Part shown: in pieces, positions 1-11,392 of the stretch | How the letters are laid out: the number at the start of each line of letters is the position of its first letter | Numbering within the stretch: position 1 is the stretch's first letter | Assembly (NCBI RefSeq): GCF_016808335.1 | Contig: NC_053150.1 | Span: forward strand, 31,116,238-31,180,237 | DNA: 64,000 nt | Reading direction: 5' to 3' | Source of the DNA: Panicum virgatum | Taxonomy: Eukaryota; Streptophyta; Magnoliopsida; Poales; Poaceae | Position numbers and translations under genes: made by a program | Notes under the pieces: model-generated | Told to the model about the DNA's origin: nothing | Database searches by the model: none | What the model saw: the letters and a program-made list of their open reading frames with translations, nothing else

Positions 1-1613
1 TGAACAAGAATAATAAATATACCTTGCAGCGAACTGCAATGTTGATTGCATCTGAAGGTCGAAGATCAAAGGTGATACTATCTGTAGGATCTTCTGTCTG
101 CAGAACAGGTGGTATCTAGTTTAGAATGTTATATATTAAAACGAAGCAGTTTCATCATCAAAATTAGTACCTTTGTCAGATAGAGTTCAGCACAATATGC
201 TTCTTGAATTCTTTTGTTTACCCGAACAAGTTTTACCTGGAAAAAAGTACAAACATCATGATAGAAGGGGCAAGTGAATCAACATGTTATTATGTGAGTT
301 TCCAAATTATGCGGACCTCATAACCCATTTTATCAATCATTTCCTTGACAACTTGATATATGGTAGGTCGTGCCTACAACAGATAAGTGTCATAGACTGC
401 ATCTAGCATAATAAACTGAAGCAGAGAGCTACAGTGATAGAAGGTATTACAATGTGGACATTGCGAATAGCTGCCATCAAAAGTACACTTGGCATTTCTA
501 CTGCAAAAAGTAAGTACATACAAATATATGAAAATCAATTAAAAGTTTAATTTCAAAGCAAACAGATAAAAGTTAAAGAGTTTCACATACAAACGATGAT
601 TGGAAGTAAAGTTTCGCTTCCATCTTCAATCCTCAAAACAATAGCTGGTTGTGGTGCACTCTCAGGAATATTTCTTCCTTGAGAATTATTATGCACACAT
701 CGCAGGTTTTTGCCATCTCGCATCTTGATTACATATCCTTCTGATCCACTTCTAACCTCAACTGAGACAGAAAACAGCAATAAGTGATCTTACTTTCAAC
801 AGTTAATTGAGACACCCATGTCTAGACTCTAGAATGTTATTGTCTAACTAATTAGTTGTCAGACAATCAATTTGCCATTTTTTTCCATCAGTAGAACTTA
901 AGCCCACTCATATTCAACCATCATTTAGATTTAAGAATATCTTATCTGTCAACTCGACTTTGGCATGGTCAAAACTATATAATAAATAAACCATTCAAAA
1001 CTATGTGCGCACAGTATTTGCAGCCGAAATTCATGCACAGTGGAAATGTTGCCAGCCTGTTGGAATGGTTTTGAGGTTTGACTAGTGCGACTAATGTACG
1101 GTAGCATCACGACATAACAGTCCCGAACTATTCAACAATAACAGTAGAGCTAAAAAGAATGGTTAAACTGCAATGCAAAATGAAATATTCAGTTGTTCCC
1201 TTTAGCTATTAGTCCCTAGTGGTTCACAGGAGAACTTTAAAATGTTCAGAAACTCATCTTATCAGGAAAAATAAATTTCAGAGTAACAACTTGAGACATA
1301 TTCGTGTGAAGAGATTACCAGCTTCTAGAACAGTCGAATTAACATAATCTTCATCACTCTCGCTAAAGTTTCCAGCCATGTATCCATTACCATCAGAAGA
1401 TGAGCTGAAGCTACAGCAAACATGGCTGGAATTTTTCACGGGCGGTTGAGAGATTGGAGAAATGAATCTAGTAATGTTCCTGTATTTTGACATGGCACCA
1501 AAGAATGCAGTCCCAAGTTGCCCAGATTTGACAAGGGAGTTGCTGATGAGCGCAGCAGAAGGAAGTTTTGCTTGCATCGCGGGACGGCACAGAACAGGCC
1601 CCTCCATCGCCAT
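1..1613 (-). CDS. BBD1: Bifunctional nuclease BBD1-like, 5' two thirds (partial)
   Basis: Minus-strand gene for a plant bifunctional nuclease of the BBD (basal defence response) family; family members degrade RNA and single-stranded DNA and have been linked to defence signalling. Coding exons that I can place by splice sites and continuous protein similarity: 1613-1319, 761-591, 500-451, 373-317, 236-171 and 97-23. All introns are GT-AG and join in frame. The first exon starts MAMEGPVLCRP; the annotated start of relatives is probably the second Met (1607). Recognisable stretches are VRSGSEGYVIKMRDGK (exon 2), EMPSVLLMAAIRNV (exon 3), YQVVKEMIDKMGYE (exon 4), VNKRIQEAYCAELYLTK (exon 5) and ITFDLRPSDAINIAVRCK (exon 6), the core of the DUF151/BFN domain. 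The last C-terminal exons lie left of the window. No breaks are visible. The next feature on this strand is its leader exon at about 2463. Confidence in the family is high; the orthologue name is by resemblance. Confidence 0.9.
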
Positions 1614-2640
1614 CAATCTGCCTACATGGTAAAACTGAAACAAATCAATAAATATCCATCACAGCCTCTGGATAATGTCCTGGGGAATAAGCCCAAGTCA
1701 CCAATAGCAGCGGAAAAGTCAGAAAAATGATTCCTGCTCTGCGTGGATGTATTATCAGTTTCCCATTTCCTGACAACGACGTATCAACCAACAATCTGGC
1801 TTCATAGCTGAGATGGCCTGCAATCTAAAATGTCTGATCCTAATTGAGTGCTGATTATTTAGCCCCCGACCCCGAAATGTCCTGTCGGTTGCTGCGTCCA
1901 ATCCTCAAAAAAATTGCGTAAGCATCCTAAACAATTTTCATTACCACAGCTGGAGATGACATCGAATACTTGTCCGTACAGCAAGGATAGCAGTAATCCG
2001 TTGATTCGCATCACCGTCAGAAGAAACTATTTAGCAAGGCCACCTCAGTTATCGATTGAACTGAGCAACCAGGTGAAGAATTATGGAAACGCATACTTCT
2101 CCGAATGCACGCCACACCCATACACATGATAATCGATGAAAGTACGGACCAAACATCCACAAAATTGCATCCTTCCTCACGCCGCTCCACGAGTATCGAC
2201 GGGCCCAAGCATCGACAGGCGATAGCAAAGCAAGCAAGTATCCGCCCAAATCGAAGCTTAACCGTAAAGCACTCACCCGAAGCCAAATCCCCAACAGACA
2301 AAAAAAAAACCGGCTGTTTTCTCCCAAGCAACGAGGAGAAAGGACACCCAGAAATGGGACAGGAATCGGAAGAGACTAAGAGAGTGGGAGCAAGCCGCGA
2401 GAATCGCGTCGGGGCCAAGCCTGATTTGGAAAAGGGGGCGAGGAAAGAAAGGATCGGCTTACCAGCAGCAATGGCGGCCGCTCCTTGGGACCGAGAGGAA
2501 GCAGAGCACGAGAGCAACTTCAGAGGACGGTGGAGAGAGAGAGATGTGATCGCTGTGGATTATGATGTGTTCCGTGTTCGGGTAGAAAAAGGGAAGAAAG
2601 AGGTGGGGGTTGCTTGCCTTTCGCTTTTATCTGGAAGAGA
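1614..2640 (-). promoter_or_regulatory. BBD1 leader intron, 5' UTR exon and promoter
   Basis: The likely acceptor TTTGTTTCAG ends at 1635, so the start-codon exon reaches 1634. A matching donor (CTG|GTAAGCC) sits at 2462-2461, giving a leader intron of about 830 bp and a non-coding first exon from 2463 to roughly 2600. A TATA-like GATAAAAG on the minus strand (about 2624-2632) is suitably placed for a start near 2595. Exon 1 contains no ATG. Splice sites are seen; the transcription start is inferred. Confidence 0.55.
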
Positions 2641-2807
2641 CCAGAAACCTGAAACGGTGGGCGGGCGGGGGAATTCCTCTCCCGAATTACTCTTTTGCCC
2701 CTACTTTCTTGGCTCGGCCCTGTTTTACTCTCGGATCCTGTTTGTGGCTTGTTTCGTGTGAAACAAGTTGCCGTAACAAGCACAAAACGTATTTGCTTGC
2801 TCATTTT

Positions 2808-2943
2808 TAGACCAGTTTCAATGTTATTGTTAATAGTTTCATGAACATTAAATACATAGCACATCATCAGATTTGGTGACATGACAAGCTAATAAAGATG
2901 AGAGAGATTATCAGTATTTCATCACCACGAAAGTCCCTCGCCC
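2808..2943. mobile_element. Degenerate MITE
   Basis: About 135 bp with the look of a common grass MITE: a GTTTCAATG / GTTTCATGAACATTAAAT start, ATGAGAGAGATT in the second half, and a TTTCATCACCACGAAAGT end roughly mirroring the start. The ends pair only in part and no target duplication is clear. It lies just upstream of the BBD1 promoter. 2944-3412 holds a GC-rich stretch without any gene I recognise. Confidence 0.35.
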
Positions 2944-3412
2944 CGGTTACTAAGATTGACAACACCCGATGAAACCCACACTCGTTTCATCCCTGGATCG
3001 GTTGTTGCTCGCGCGACCTCCCCCAACCTTTGCTCCATGCGCTCGGGTTGAATACCTCATGCTCCCACGCTCCTTGCGCTCGCACGCAGGCCATTCTACG
3101 GTTTCTCGTGCTCGATCACCTCTCCTCCTCCCCACGCTCGCGCACGCCATTTGCTGCAACGCATCAATTTGGTGCTTCCTTCCCCGCTCCCCATTCACCA
3201 AATTGGTCAAGAAGGCTCCAAATCACTCGCTTTGCCCTCCAAATTACAGGGCATAGACCACGCCTTTCCCTGCCCTTCACTACGCTTTCGATTTGGTGCC
3301 AACAGATAAACCAGCAAAAGAGACATGTTCTTCCCCTCTGTCTCAGCAAAGGGACCCCTCATCTCTATGCGTAAGATGTCCTGCCAAGGGAAATCGATTT
3401 CCAATCTATGTG

Positions 3413-3832
3413 CACTACTACAGAATAGGTCTTTGTTCCAGGCCATTTGTCCCGGTTACATTTGGGCCCGGGACAAAAGGTGGCTTTTATCCCGGGTCCA
3501 ACGGCAAGCTGGGCCAACGTGGGGGACAGGGCCTTTTTGTCCCGGGTGGAGCCACCAACCCGGACAAAAGGCCCCTCCACGTGATAGTTCAAAGGAAGTT
3601 ATTCTATACTGAGTCACATGTACTACTTAGGTGAGTTGGCAAGGAAACCATGCGCTAGGCAAGAGGTCTTGGGATCGAAACTCATGGTGTGCAAAAAAAA
3701 TTTTAACGTCAGGCACCTTTTGTCCCGATTCTGCCACCCTCGAGGCTTTTGTCCCGGAAGTCTTGTCCCGGTTACAAAACCGGGACAAAAGCCAGTTTGG
3801 AACCGGGACAAAAGGCTGAATCTGTAGTAGTG
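3413..3832. mobile_element. Non-autonomous CACTA element (420 bp)
   Basis: It begins CACTACTACAGA and ends TCTGTAGTAGTG, a near-perfect terminal inverted repeat of the En/Spm (CACTA) type. The flanking 3-bp target duplication GTG (3410-3412 and 3833-3835) is exact. Inside are several copies in both orientations of a subterminal motif, CCCGGGACAAAAG or TTTTGTCCCGG, the kind of repeat bound by CACTA transposition proteins. The middle (about 3627-3683) has a tRNA-like arrangement of degenerate A-box and B-box sequences. No coding capacity; it would need a transposase supplied elsewhere. Confidence 0.85.
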
Positions 3833-4224
3833 GTGGTGGCCTGGCAAAATGTTTTTGTTTTCAATGTTGTTGTACAGTTTTGAGCTATTTGCCAAGGTTA
3901 CATGATTTGAGCGTGCGCACGAGGGCATCAACAAACCTACTGGTGCTGGAAGTCCTCACAAACGATGAGTTGGTAGGTGGTATGCCTGTTCCCAAATCCT
4001 CTCTCCCCTCCCCCTTTGTTTCCAGGTCTCACCGACGATCCTTAATCCTGAGAAGCTAGTCGACAATGTCCGACGAAGGATAGCGCATGGCGACGGATCT
4101 AGCGAAAAATCGACACGCATCGATGAAACCAGTCCAAAAATCACCACTCTTCTCCTGCACAGGACACGGTAAGTGCTATCTCTCGTAGCTCTCTTTCATT
4201 CATTCCAAAACCCACCTTCTTGCC

Positions 4225-4706
4225 ATGGAAGAACCCACCAACATAGCTACATCCATGAAAAATCCTACCGATCCACCTTCTGGGAATCACCACCGCACCC
4301 AAAGGCAGCAAAGAAATCCCAGATCTGGTGCGTCAATGACATCCAGGAAGTCGGCGCTTCAGGAAGTAGGCAGATGGTGTACAATGATGACATCCCAGAT
4401 CTGGTGCGTCGATGCAAGCGATGCAGCTAGTCCTTCCAAGATAAATACAAATAGCTCCAAACATCCCAACTCAAGTCTCAGCACCAGAAACGGGCTTAAA
4501 CATCTTAATTAAGGTAGCCCAACCCGAAGGTCAAGGAAGAAACATCCCCTTAAATGCAGTCAGATTAGACCTTGTAAGGGCATGGAAAAACAACTACTAT
4601 GATATTTCCTAGGTACAACCTAACCTCTTCATGGTGCTCTTCAAAGACCAACATAGCATGCACTTTTATCTGGTCTGGACAATCTTGGAATATCTGTAGG
4701 GAAACA
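4225..4706 (+). pseudogene. LINE ORF1 (gag-like) N-terminal remnant
   Basis: An ATG at 4225 (MEEPTNIATSMKNP) opens a 95-residue frame rich in Ser, Asn and Gln, as is common at the N-terminus of plant LINE ORF1 proteins. From about 4560 a decayed DUF4283 domain follows (aromatic and hydrophobic pattern around SGQSWNICRET) up to the point where the LTR element is inserted. At least one frameshift and several stops separate the parts. It continues at 19833. Family call by pattern only. Confidence 0.5.
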
Positions 4707-5133
4707 TGTCGGTATTTTTACCGCTCGCCTACCTTGGGATGCCCTAAGGTAGGAGATTGTTGGGACCAGATTACCGAATCTGGAACTTGAAGGTAAACGC
4801 AAGGACACAAGACACAAATTTAGACAGGTTCGGGCCACCGGAATAGCGTAATACCCTACGTCCTGTATAGTGGTTTGGTATATTGCGTCTTGCGCTGGGG
4901 TGTTGTGCTCGGTTGAGCTATCTGTTGGTTCATCTTCTTCTTCTACCGATCTAGGTACCCGACCCTCCTTTAAATAGTCCAGGGGGCGGAATTCTAGTCG
5001 GTTTACAAAATAGGAGTCCTAAGAGGATTACAGAGGAATCATAATAGAAGCCCAGTTTCTTCCTTTCTTGTGTGTATCTGGAATCTTTCTACATCTATGC
5101 GGTGTGCACAGTCCCGTGGGCCCGGGTCTGACA
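4707..5133 (-). repeat. 3' LTR of the outer LTR element
   Basis: 427 bp, TG...CA ends with TGTC/GACA mirror bases. Aligns with 19377-19827. The adjacent minus-strand sequence CGAGGGCT would be a weak polypurine tract. Confidence 0.85.
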
Positions 5134-6270
5134 AGCCCTCGAGCTCTTCGTAGCCGAGTACTGCAGGCGTCGAGTACTTCTGAAGTCGTCTTCGAGTACT
5201 TTGGGTGCTCCGTTGAGTGCTTCGAGTGATCTTCTTAGTACTTCCGACTGCATTGAGGCTGTGAGGTGCTCAAGCCCCGAAAGTCTTCTTTTATATGGTG
5301 CGTGATGAACTCGCGCTCCATATGGAGTAGCCCCCGAGCCTTAGGTTAAATCGCAGAATCAGGCTGAGGGTCAAATCAGTCTTCAATCTTCTGGTCTTTA
5401 TCTTCCAAAAATTTGAAAAGTAAGCGTCGATGACATGTGTCCCGCAGCCCCCGAGCCTTGAATCCAAATTTCAAGATTTGGAATAAAGGATCCAAAAGTC
5501 GTGGCACGCAGTGAAGAATTTTTCTTGCCTCTAGTCTTCACATGAGTCAGCATCGACTAGTTTTGCAGCGTCCAGCCCTCGAGCCTGCAAGACAGGCGAG
5601 TCATAGAAGCCACGTCGAGTAGTTTTTGTTGTCCAGCCCCCGAGCCTCAGAGCAGGACATGCCAGCAGCATGCTGCAGGTCCGATCTTCTGTGAAACAAA
5701 CATAAAAATATGTTGTAAAATGATATACATGATATCATGTTGGGAGTATCCCAGCATTGTAGAAAATTCTTGTAAAAACGGGAGAAAATCCCAGCATTAA
5801 AGAATGCATATAAAACTTTTTTTTTGTGTCTTCCGGTCATGTAATTTCCCCAAGCAGTTAGCCTATTACGTGTAAGCACCTGATCCCAGATAGCCGTAGC
5901 CCATAGCACAGGGAACGTGGCCGCATGCACGCGTAGGAACATAGGCGTACAGAAGAGTCGAGGTTGGCGTATGCTCCTCGAGTACTTTAGCAATCGTTGA
6001 GAGAAGACAACGAAAACAGCGAAAAAGTCGACAAGGCGACAAATAAGATGCGCGGTGCGCATAAAGCACTCGATGAGAGTGCGGGTTACAGACAAAAAAG
6101 TCGGCAAAAGTGTGGGTTGCTCACAAGAAAAGTCGGCAAGAGTGCGGGTTGCGCACAAAGCAGTCGATTACGATGTAGCCCCCGAGCGTAGGTTCGGTCA
6201 AGAGGCGTACACCAAAAAAGCAGTCGATCTTGTGAAAAAATAAGTCGAAAAAAAGGTATAAATGACTTAG
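5134..6270 (-). other. Interior of outer element, left part
   Basis: Non-coding. It contains repeated short motifs of the form GAGTACTTC / GTCGAGTACT and several copies of CCCCCGAGCC (about 5330, 5448, 5637 and 6179). No gag, pol or other domain is recognised in any frame. The inner Tat element is inserted at its right end. Confidence 0.6.
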
Positions 6271-7004
6271 TGTTGGTGGAGAGTGCTTCCGGGATGGACG
6301 AACACTACAACAGTGAAGGAGCGCACCAGTCGAAGTGAACAACTCCAAGTCAGAAACGAGGCTTCGCACAGTAAATTGGATTCTCTCTCTGTATTCAATG
6401 TGTCCCATCAATGTACAGGGGCCGGGTATTTATAGGTGACGGTTCACCTACCACCCTCCGTTATTACACCGTAATGCCCCCTAACAACTATATTCCCGGT
6501 ATATTCTCTGGTTACAATCGTATTTTTACATCATTTGGTAAATTACATCCAAGCCTCTTCTGCCCATTGGGCCCATTACAGCCCATTGGGCCCATTACAA
6601 GATTCTCTGCGCGGCTTTCGAAGCGCTCACTCTTCGACGCCTTCCCTTCTAGTCTTCGACTTCGCAATCGGCGCCCTAGTTTTCGCCGTAGGCGCCTCGT
6701 TCTTCGCCTCTCTCCGCTTCTCTTCGTCTTCGCCGTAGGCGCCTCGGTCCTCGCCACTCTTCGCTTCTCTTCGTCTCCGCCTGCGACGAACCGGTCTTTG
6801 TCATAGGCGCCTCGGTCTTCGCCACTCTTCGGTTCTCTTCGTCTTCGCTTGTGGCGAACCAGTCTTCGCCGTAGGCGCCTCGGTCTTCGCCCGAAGCCTG
6901 AAGCCCTTTGACTGCTCAGCTTGCCGAGCCAGGAGGAGACCTTGTTATTGCATTCAAATTGCGCGCGGGCCTTCGGTCGATGGCCGAAGGTGGCGCCCCC
7001 AACA
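6271..7004 (-). repeat. 3' LTR of the Tat element
   Basis: 734 bp and closely similar to 17849-18603, differing by scattered substitutions and small indels. Contains multiple GAAGAC/CGAAG-rich blocks (TCTTCGCC on the plus strand) in its second half. Next to it on the minus strand is GAGGGGCTAC, a good polypurine tract (7005-7016). Confidence 0.92.
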
Positions 7005-7325
7005 GTAGCCCCTCAGAGTCATTGCCCATCCTTGGAGGGGCGATGACTTCGACTTCTTTTCCCAAAGCGCCACCCTTCGGGCCTTGACCGATCGCTTCGC
7101 GGTTCGTCGAGGCCTGAGTCTTTTCAATTCACCTGCGAAGCAACGGACCAGACATCGAGGCGTATTAAATGCATTAAAGAGTTAATCAAAAATTAACTTG
7201 ACTTTTTTGTTTGACACGTCGCCCGAGGTTTCCGGTGCGAAAATCCGACATTGCCCTTCCCCGCGCGATCCCTCCGCGAAAATTCTAGAGGGGTAAAACA
7301 GATTTTTCACGTCCCCCCACCCTCC

Positions 7326-7333
7326 TATATAAG
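7326..7333 (+). promoter_or_regulatory. TATA box of the antisense gene in the Tat element
   Basis: TATATAAG in a C-rich setting, 152 bp upstream of the ATG at 7478 and pointing away from the retrotransposon's own genes. It would start transcription near 7355. Inferred from position and sequence. Confidence 0.5.
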
Positions 7334-7477
7334 TGGGGGTGATCGGGCGGGGGACGGTATGCTTTCTTTGCTTTCCGGCGCCGAACTCTCTTGCTTCACT
7401 CTGCTTTTGTGCCTCTTTGTCTCAGTTTTAGCTCCTCTCCCATCGTTTGCGCCACGGCGAACTCGCTTGGTCCTGCG

Positions 7478-10351
7478 ATGGCTCCGAAGAAGAGAAAGTT
7501 CCTGCCTACCACCTTCTTCGGTCTGACGAAGATGACTCTGGCGATGCTTGGAAAAATGGAGAACCAAGGGGTACTGACTCCTGGCCTTGGATGTGTTCCA
7601 CCGGAGACGGACACCTACGCGAAGCCAAGAGAAGACGAAGTGCTCGTCTTCAAGGACTTCTTTCCTGCTAGGCTTCGCTCCCCCTCGACCCCGCTGTCGT
7701 CGACATCTTCGCCCGGTACGGCGTCTTCCTGCACCACATGACCCCGAACTTTTTTGCCCGCGTCAACCTTTTCATGTGGTTGTCGAAGACCTGCCACCTC
7801 GTCCCGACCCCGGAGAACTTCACTCGAGTGATGCGGGTGCACTACCAGCCGAAGAGCATCTCCGTTTGTGGTTCTGACAGTGTCTCAACGGAGATGGAGC
7901 CCCAGTATTTGTGCTACACCTTCGCCTTTCAACATACTGCTCACAGTCCCGTCGGGGCGTCGAAGAATAAGTGGCCAGGGGATTGGTCTTCGTTCTGGTT
8001 TTACCACAAGGTGCCCCTCGACCCGGAGACGAAGCGCCACCCTTTGGTTGTTCAGAAGCTTGGAAATTTGGGCAACACCCCGAAGGTGGACGTGGCTCGC
8101 ATCCCTGCGAACGAAGCTTTCATGACCGTCCTTCGTGAGGTGTCGAAAGTGCTCAGCATGCGTGACATAATAGAAGAGTTCGTCGCATGCGGGTGCTTCC
8201 CCCTCAGAGAGGGCTGAACCATTTCCTCCTGGGCTCCTTTGGAGAGGGAAGTTTATGGGCTTCCGATGCCCAACTTTAGCGAAGTCTTCGGACTTCAACA
8301 AGAACGTAAGTTTTTTTTTGCGAGGACAATAATAACTTTTGTCTTCGTTTTCAGAAATAGATGTAGCGGAGGTGGAGACCCGCGCTGACGAGATGGTTGG
8401 ACCAGTGTCCGGCAATGAATATGACTTGCTTCTGTCCAAACTTGCCGACGCGAGAGGCAATCGGGTGTTTTCCTTTTTCGGCATCGAAGCCCCTCAGTGT
8501 GCGGCCGAAGCTCTTCTCGCTGTTCAGAAAGCAGGGGGAAAAGCTGGAGGCACCGGTGGCATCACTGCCACACTTGAGAAGAAAAAACAGAAAAAGGGGG
8601 GCTTTGGCCCTGGCGGAGGGAAACGCTCGAAGCTTTTGGATTTCCTCACTTCCTCGCCCCTTTGCAGCGCTGGGGAGTCCGAAGACAATGGGGGAGATAG
8701 AAATCCCATCACCACTTCTTCACCTCCCATTTCCGCTCGTCCTATCGCGGCCGTCGCTCCACCGCCGAAGCCCTCACTGGCTTTAGAGTACAGTGCCATG
8801 GAGCCAGACAGCGATGACGAACTCGTCCAGGAGATCCAATCTGTCCCGGCGACCATGGAGCCCCATGCTAAAAACTCAGTCGCAGCCCCTTCGTCTCCGA
8901 GTTCATCATCGACGTCTTCGGATTCGTCATCATCATCAAGCGGCGAGGACGTGGAGGGGTACGGTCCTGGTCCCCAGGGACATGCCACTACCCCCGAGAC
9001 GGCCCCAACCGTCGCTGTGGGCGAGGGCGACCGGGTTCCTGCCGCCGGGTCTTCCAGTTGAAGGCCCGCGACGTTCACCTCGACAGAGAGCAGCGGCTAC
9101 CACGTAAGCACCTCCGACCCTGTTGAGGTGGCTGCTTCTCTCGGGATGCCGGAGGCGAAGCTGATCGGGGACAACATCGTCGGCAGTCTTCGGTTTTTTA
9201 GCAGCGACCGGGAGAGGAGATTCCTCGCCGAAGCCGGCTCCTCCTTCGGCTTTCCCCTTATGGAGAAGCGCCTGATGTCCACCGGAGTGAGCCAAATTCT
9301 TCAAGACGTTGAAGACCTCTCCTTAAAGGTCTTCGTCACTTCGTGTTGCGCCTCCCATCAACTCGTCGCTTCGTGTTGCGCCTCCCATCAACTCAGGATT
9401 GACAACGAACGAACTTCGCAGTTGGCGATAATGGAGGAGCGTGTGGTAGCCCTGGAAAAGGAAAAAACTACTCTCGAGGAGGCACTCGTTGCTGCACGTG
9501 CTGAGGTGAGGAACCATGCCGAGGCTGGCGAGGCTGCTCACCGGGACGCACTTGCTGTGGAGAAGGCCAAGGAAAATGCTAAAAGAGCTAAAGCTGAAGC
9601 CGAAGAGGCCCGGAGGGTTGCCGAAGCTCAACGTGTCCGTGGGAAAGATGTTGTTCAGCGATGGCGCACTGCTATCAGCTCCTTCGCATATTTGGTGCAA
9701 ACTGATATTCACGGCCTACTCGCGGAGTTCGCTATTGACCCCTCGGAGATATCACAAGAGGAGAATGTCGAAGTGGCGGAGCTATTCCGCTGGATCCGTG
9801 CCTCCTTGGTGATGTCCAGATCTGGCGCAGACTTGAAATGCGAGCTGTCTGCTACGGTTGCGGCACGTACTCTTAGTGCGGCCTTCTGCCGTTTGCTTCC
9901 AGCAGAGAGCAGTGCCTCTTCGGCGGGCATCGTGAAGGCTCAGCTGCGACTTCTTTGGGACTCGTGTTTTGAATGGCCTTCGCTGGACTCCTTGCGCCCC
10001 GAGGCCCTTCCTGCCCTGCCGAAGAATATCACCAAGAACTTCGCGAAGTACTTCAATGAAGAGGGGCGGCTACTTGTCGATGTTGAGCTTGAGCACATGA
10101 AAGATCAGGTACCACTTCGCGTTTCTCAAAAGTACTATTTTTGTTGCCGTCTTCGCTTTATCGACATGATTGATTTCTCTTAGATTCAAGAGAAGGCAGA
10201 AATCTTCACTCGAGGCTTCCTTGGCGAGGCTGAAGCCGGCAACTTGCGCCGTGGCGCTCCCGGTGGCGGCGAAGACGGAGCCCCTGGCCATGGCAAGGTC
10301 GAAGATGGCGGGGGGCAAGCAGATGATGTGCTGAAGATCGGCGAGGTGTGA
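7478..10351 (+). pseudogene. Spliced antisense gene of the Tat element (PF04195-type domain plus coiled coil)
   Basis: A plus-strand gene opposite to gag-pol. Exons, from splice sites and frame: 7478-8305, 8355-10108 and 10184-10351. Intron 1 (GTAAGT...TTTTCAG) and intron 2 (GTACCA...CTCTTAG) both join in frame. The product starts MAPKKRKF, with a PKKRK nuclear-localisation-like motif. Next comes a domain resembling the 'putative gypsy type transposon' family PF04195 (DFFPARLRSP, HHMTPNFFARVNLFMWL, FWFYHKVPL). Then a Ser/Pro-rich acidic linker with a long Ser run (residues coded near 8880-8940), a 10-residue duplication (SCCASHQL twice), a strongly charged coiled coil (about 9420-9670) and a C-terminal domain. 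Breaks: a 1-base frameshift in a C run near 7683, TGA replacing a probable Trp at 8215-8217, and TGA at 9059-9061. Its role in the element is unknown. Confidence 0.75.
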
Positions 10352-10388
10352 TGACTAAAGGCCTAGTGATTTTTGTAGTAGTGTAGTA

Positions 10389-10986
10389 TTGAAAACAGAA
10401 GTATCACTGTATCTAACGCCTTCGATGTCTGCGCAGGACCCTGCGTTGGCCCCTGCGCGGATCATCGAAGGTATAATTCCTTGGCGCTTGAACCACGGGA
10501 ATTTTTATGTTTCTGGTTTAACTTGGGAGAAGTTCCGTGCCCGTCGCCCATGGCTTTCATTTGATGAGTTTTGGTCTGACCGAGAACGTGTATATGACTA
10601 TCGGAATGCCGATACAAAACGTTTCTTCGCGGAATTCCAGCGCAATTCCGAAGAACACGCAAAAGTTCTGTCTGAGCGCCGGCTTCGCCGTGAAATAAAA
10701 CGTCTTTTGGACACCGATAGGTCTTATAAAGCGCCCATGGGCCTTCTAGAGCCGAAGCCGGAGCCTGTTGAAGACATGGTTGCTCCGCATGAATTCATGT
10801 ATCGTCGCCAAGGGATTTTTGACGAAGGCTCTTCTTAACGATGGGGTGCCCTCGCTTGCAGGGGTTGAATTTGAAGCCTTTCTTCGCCGGACAGCCGAAG
10901 AAATAATAGATGTTGCGGTCCGCGAAGTCATATCTAACTTGGACTGCCTTATCTTCGACAAAGAAATTTTAGATGTAACTTCATAA
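10389..10986 (+). pseudogene. Second antisense ORF of the Tat element
   Basis: An open frame of 149 residues from 10389 (alternatively the Met at 10425, MSAQDPALAP). It is Trp/Arg/Asp-rich in the middle (WLSFDEFWSDRERVYDYR) with a basic segment (SERRLRREIKRLL). A second frame, 10768-10986, overlaps its end and carries FEAFLRRTAEEIIDVAVREV, which reads as its continuation after a frameshift near 10830. It lies 38 bp after the stop of the first antisense gene and could be further exons of it. I do not recognise the family; both parts recur in my experience downstream of PF04195 genes, but no function can be given. Confidence 0.45.
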
Positions 10987-11392
10987 TTTAGTTTTCGTGG
11001 AGTCTTCGACTTAGCGCTTAGGGAAGAAATTTGTATCTTTCTTCACTTTTGTGCGAAGTGTACACGTGCGTTTTCTTCGCTTATTATTGCAAAGTGTAAT
11101 TTTTCATGTAACACGAACTATTCTTTTTATATACAAATGAATATATTTGTGCTTCCTAGTTTTATCCTTCGACTGTGCAAACTTGTATTTTGCGAAGCGC
11201 CACCCCCCTTTTTTGCACGGGCAGGAGGATGAAAGTCATCGACGCCGCAGTCTAGCGTGTGTACGTTTTGCGAAGCGCCACCCCCCCTTTGCTCGACTTG
11301 CGGGGGGTAGATGAATTTTTATGCGAGATTTCGACTTTGGTTATTTGCTCATCAACTTTCCTGCCCTGGGATCTTCGCTCATGAAGATTTTT

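Noticed and set aside
2105..2761. Plus-strand open frame of 218 codons across the BBD1 leader
   Set aside because: It overlaps the leader exon and promoter of BBD1 on the other strand, has no domain pattern, and its composition follows the local GC-rich DNA.
3619..3690. A tRNA gene
   Set aside because: The A-box and B-box-like stretches are degenerate and no cloverleaf with paired acceptor stem can be formed; kept only as a tRNA-like remnant.
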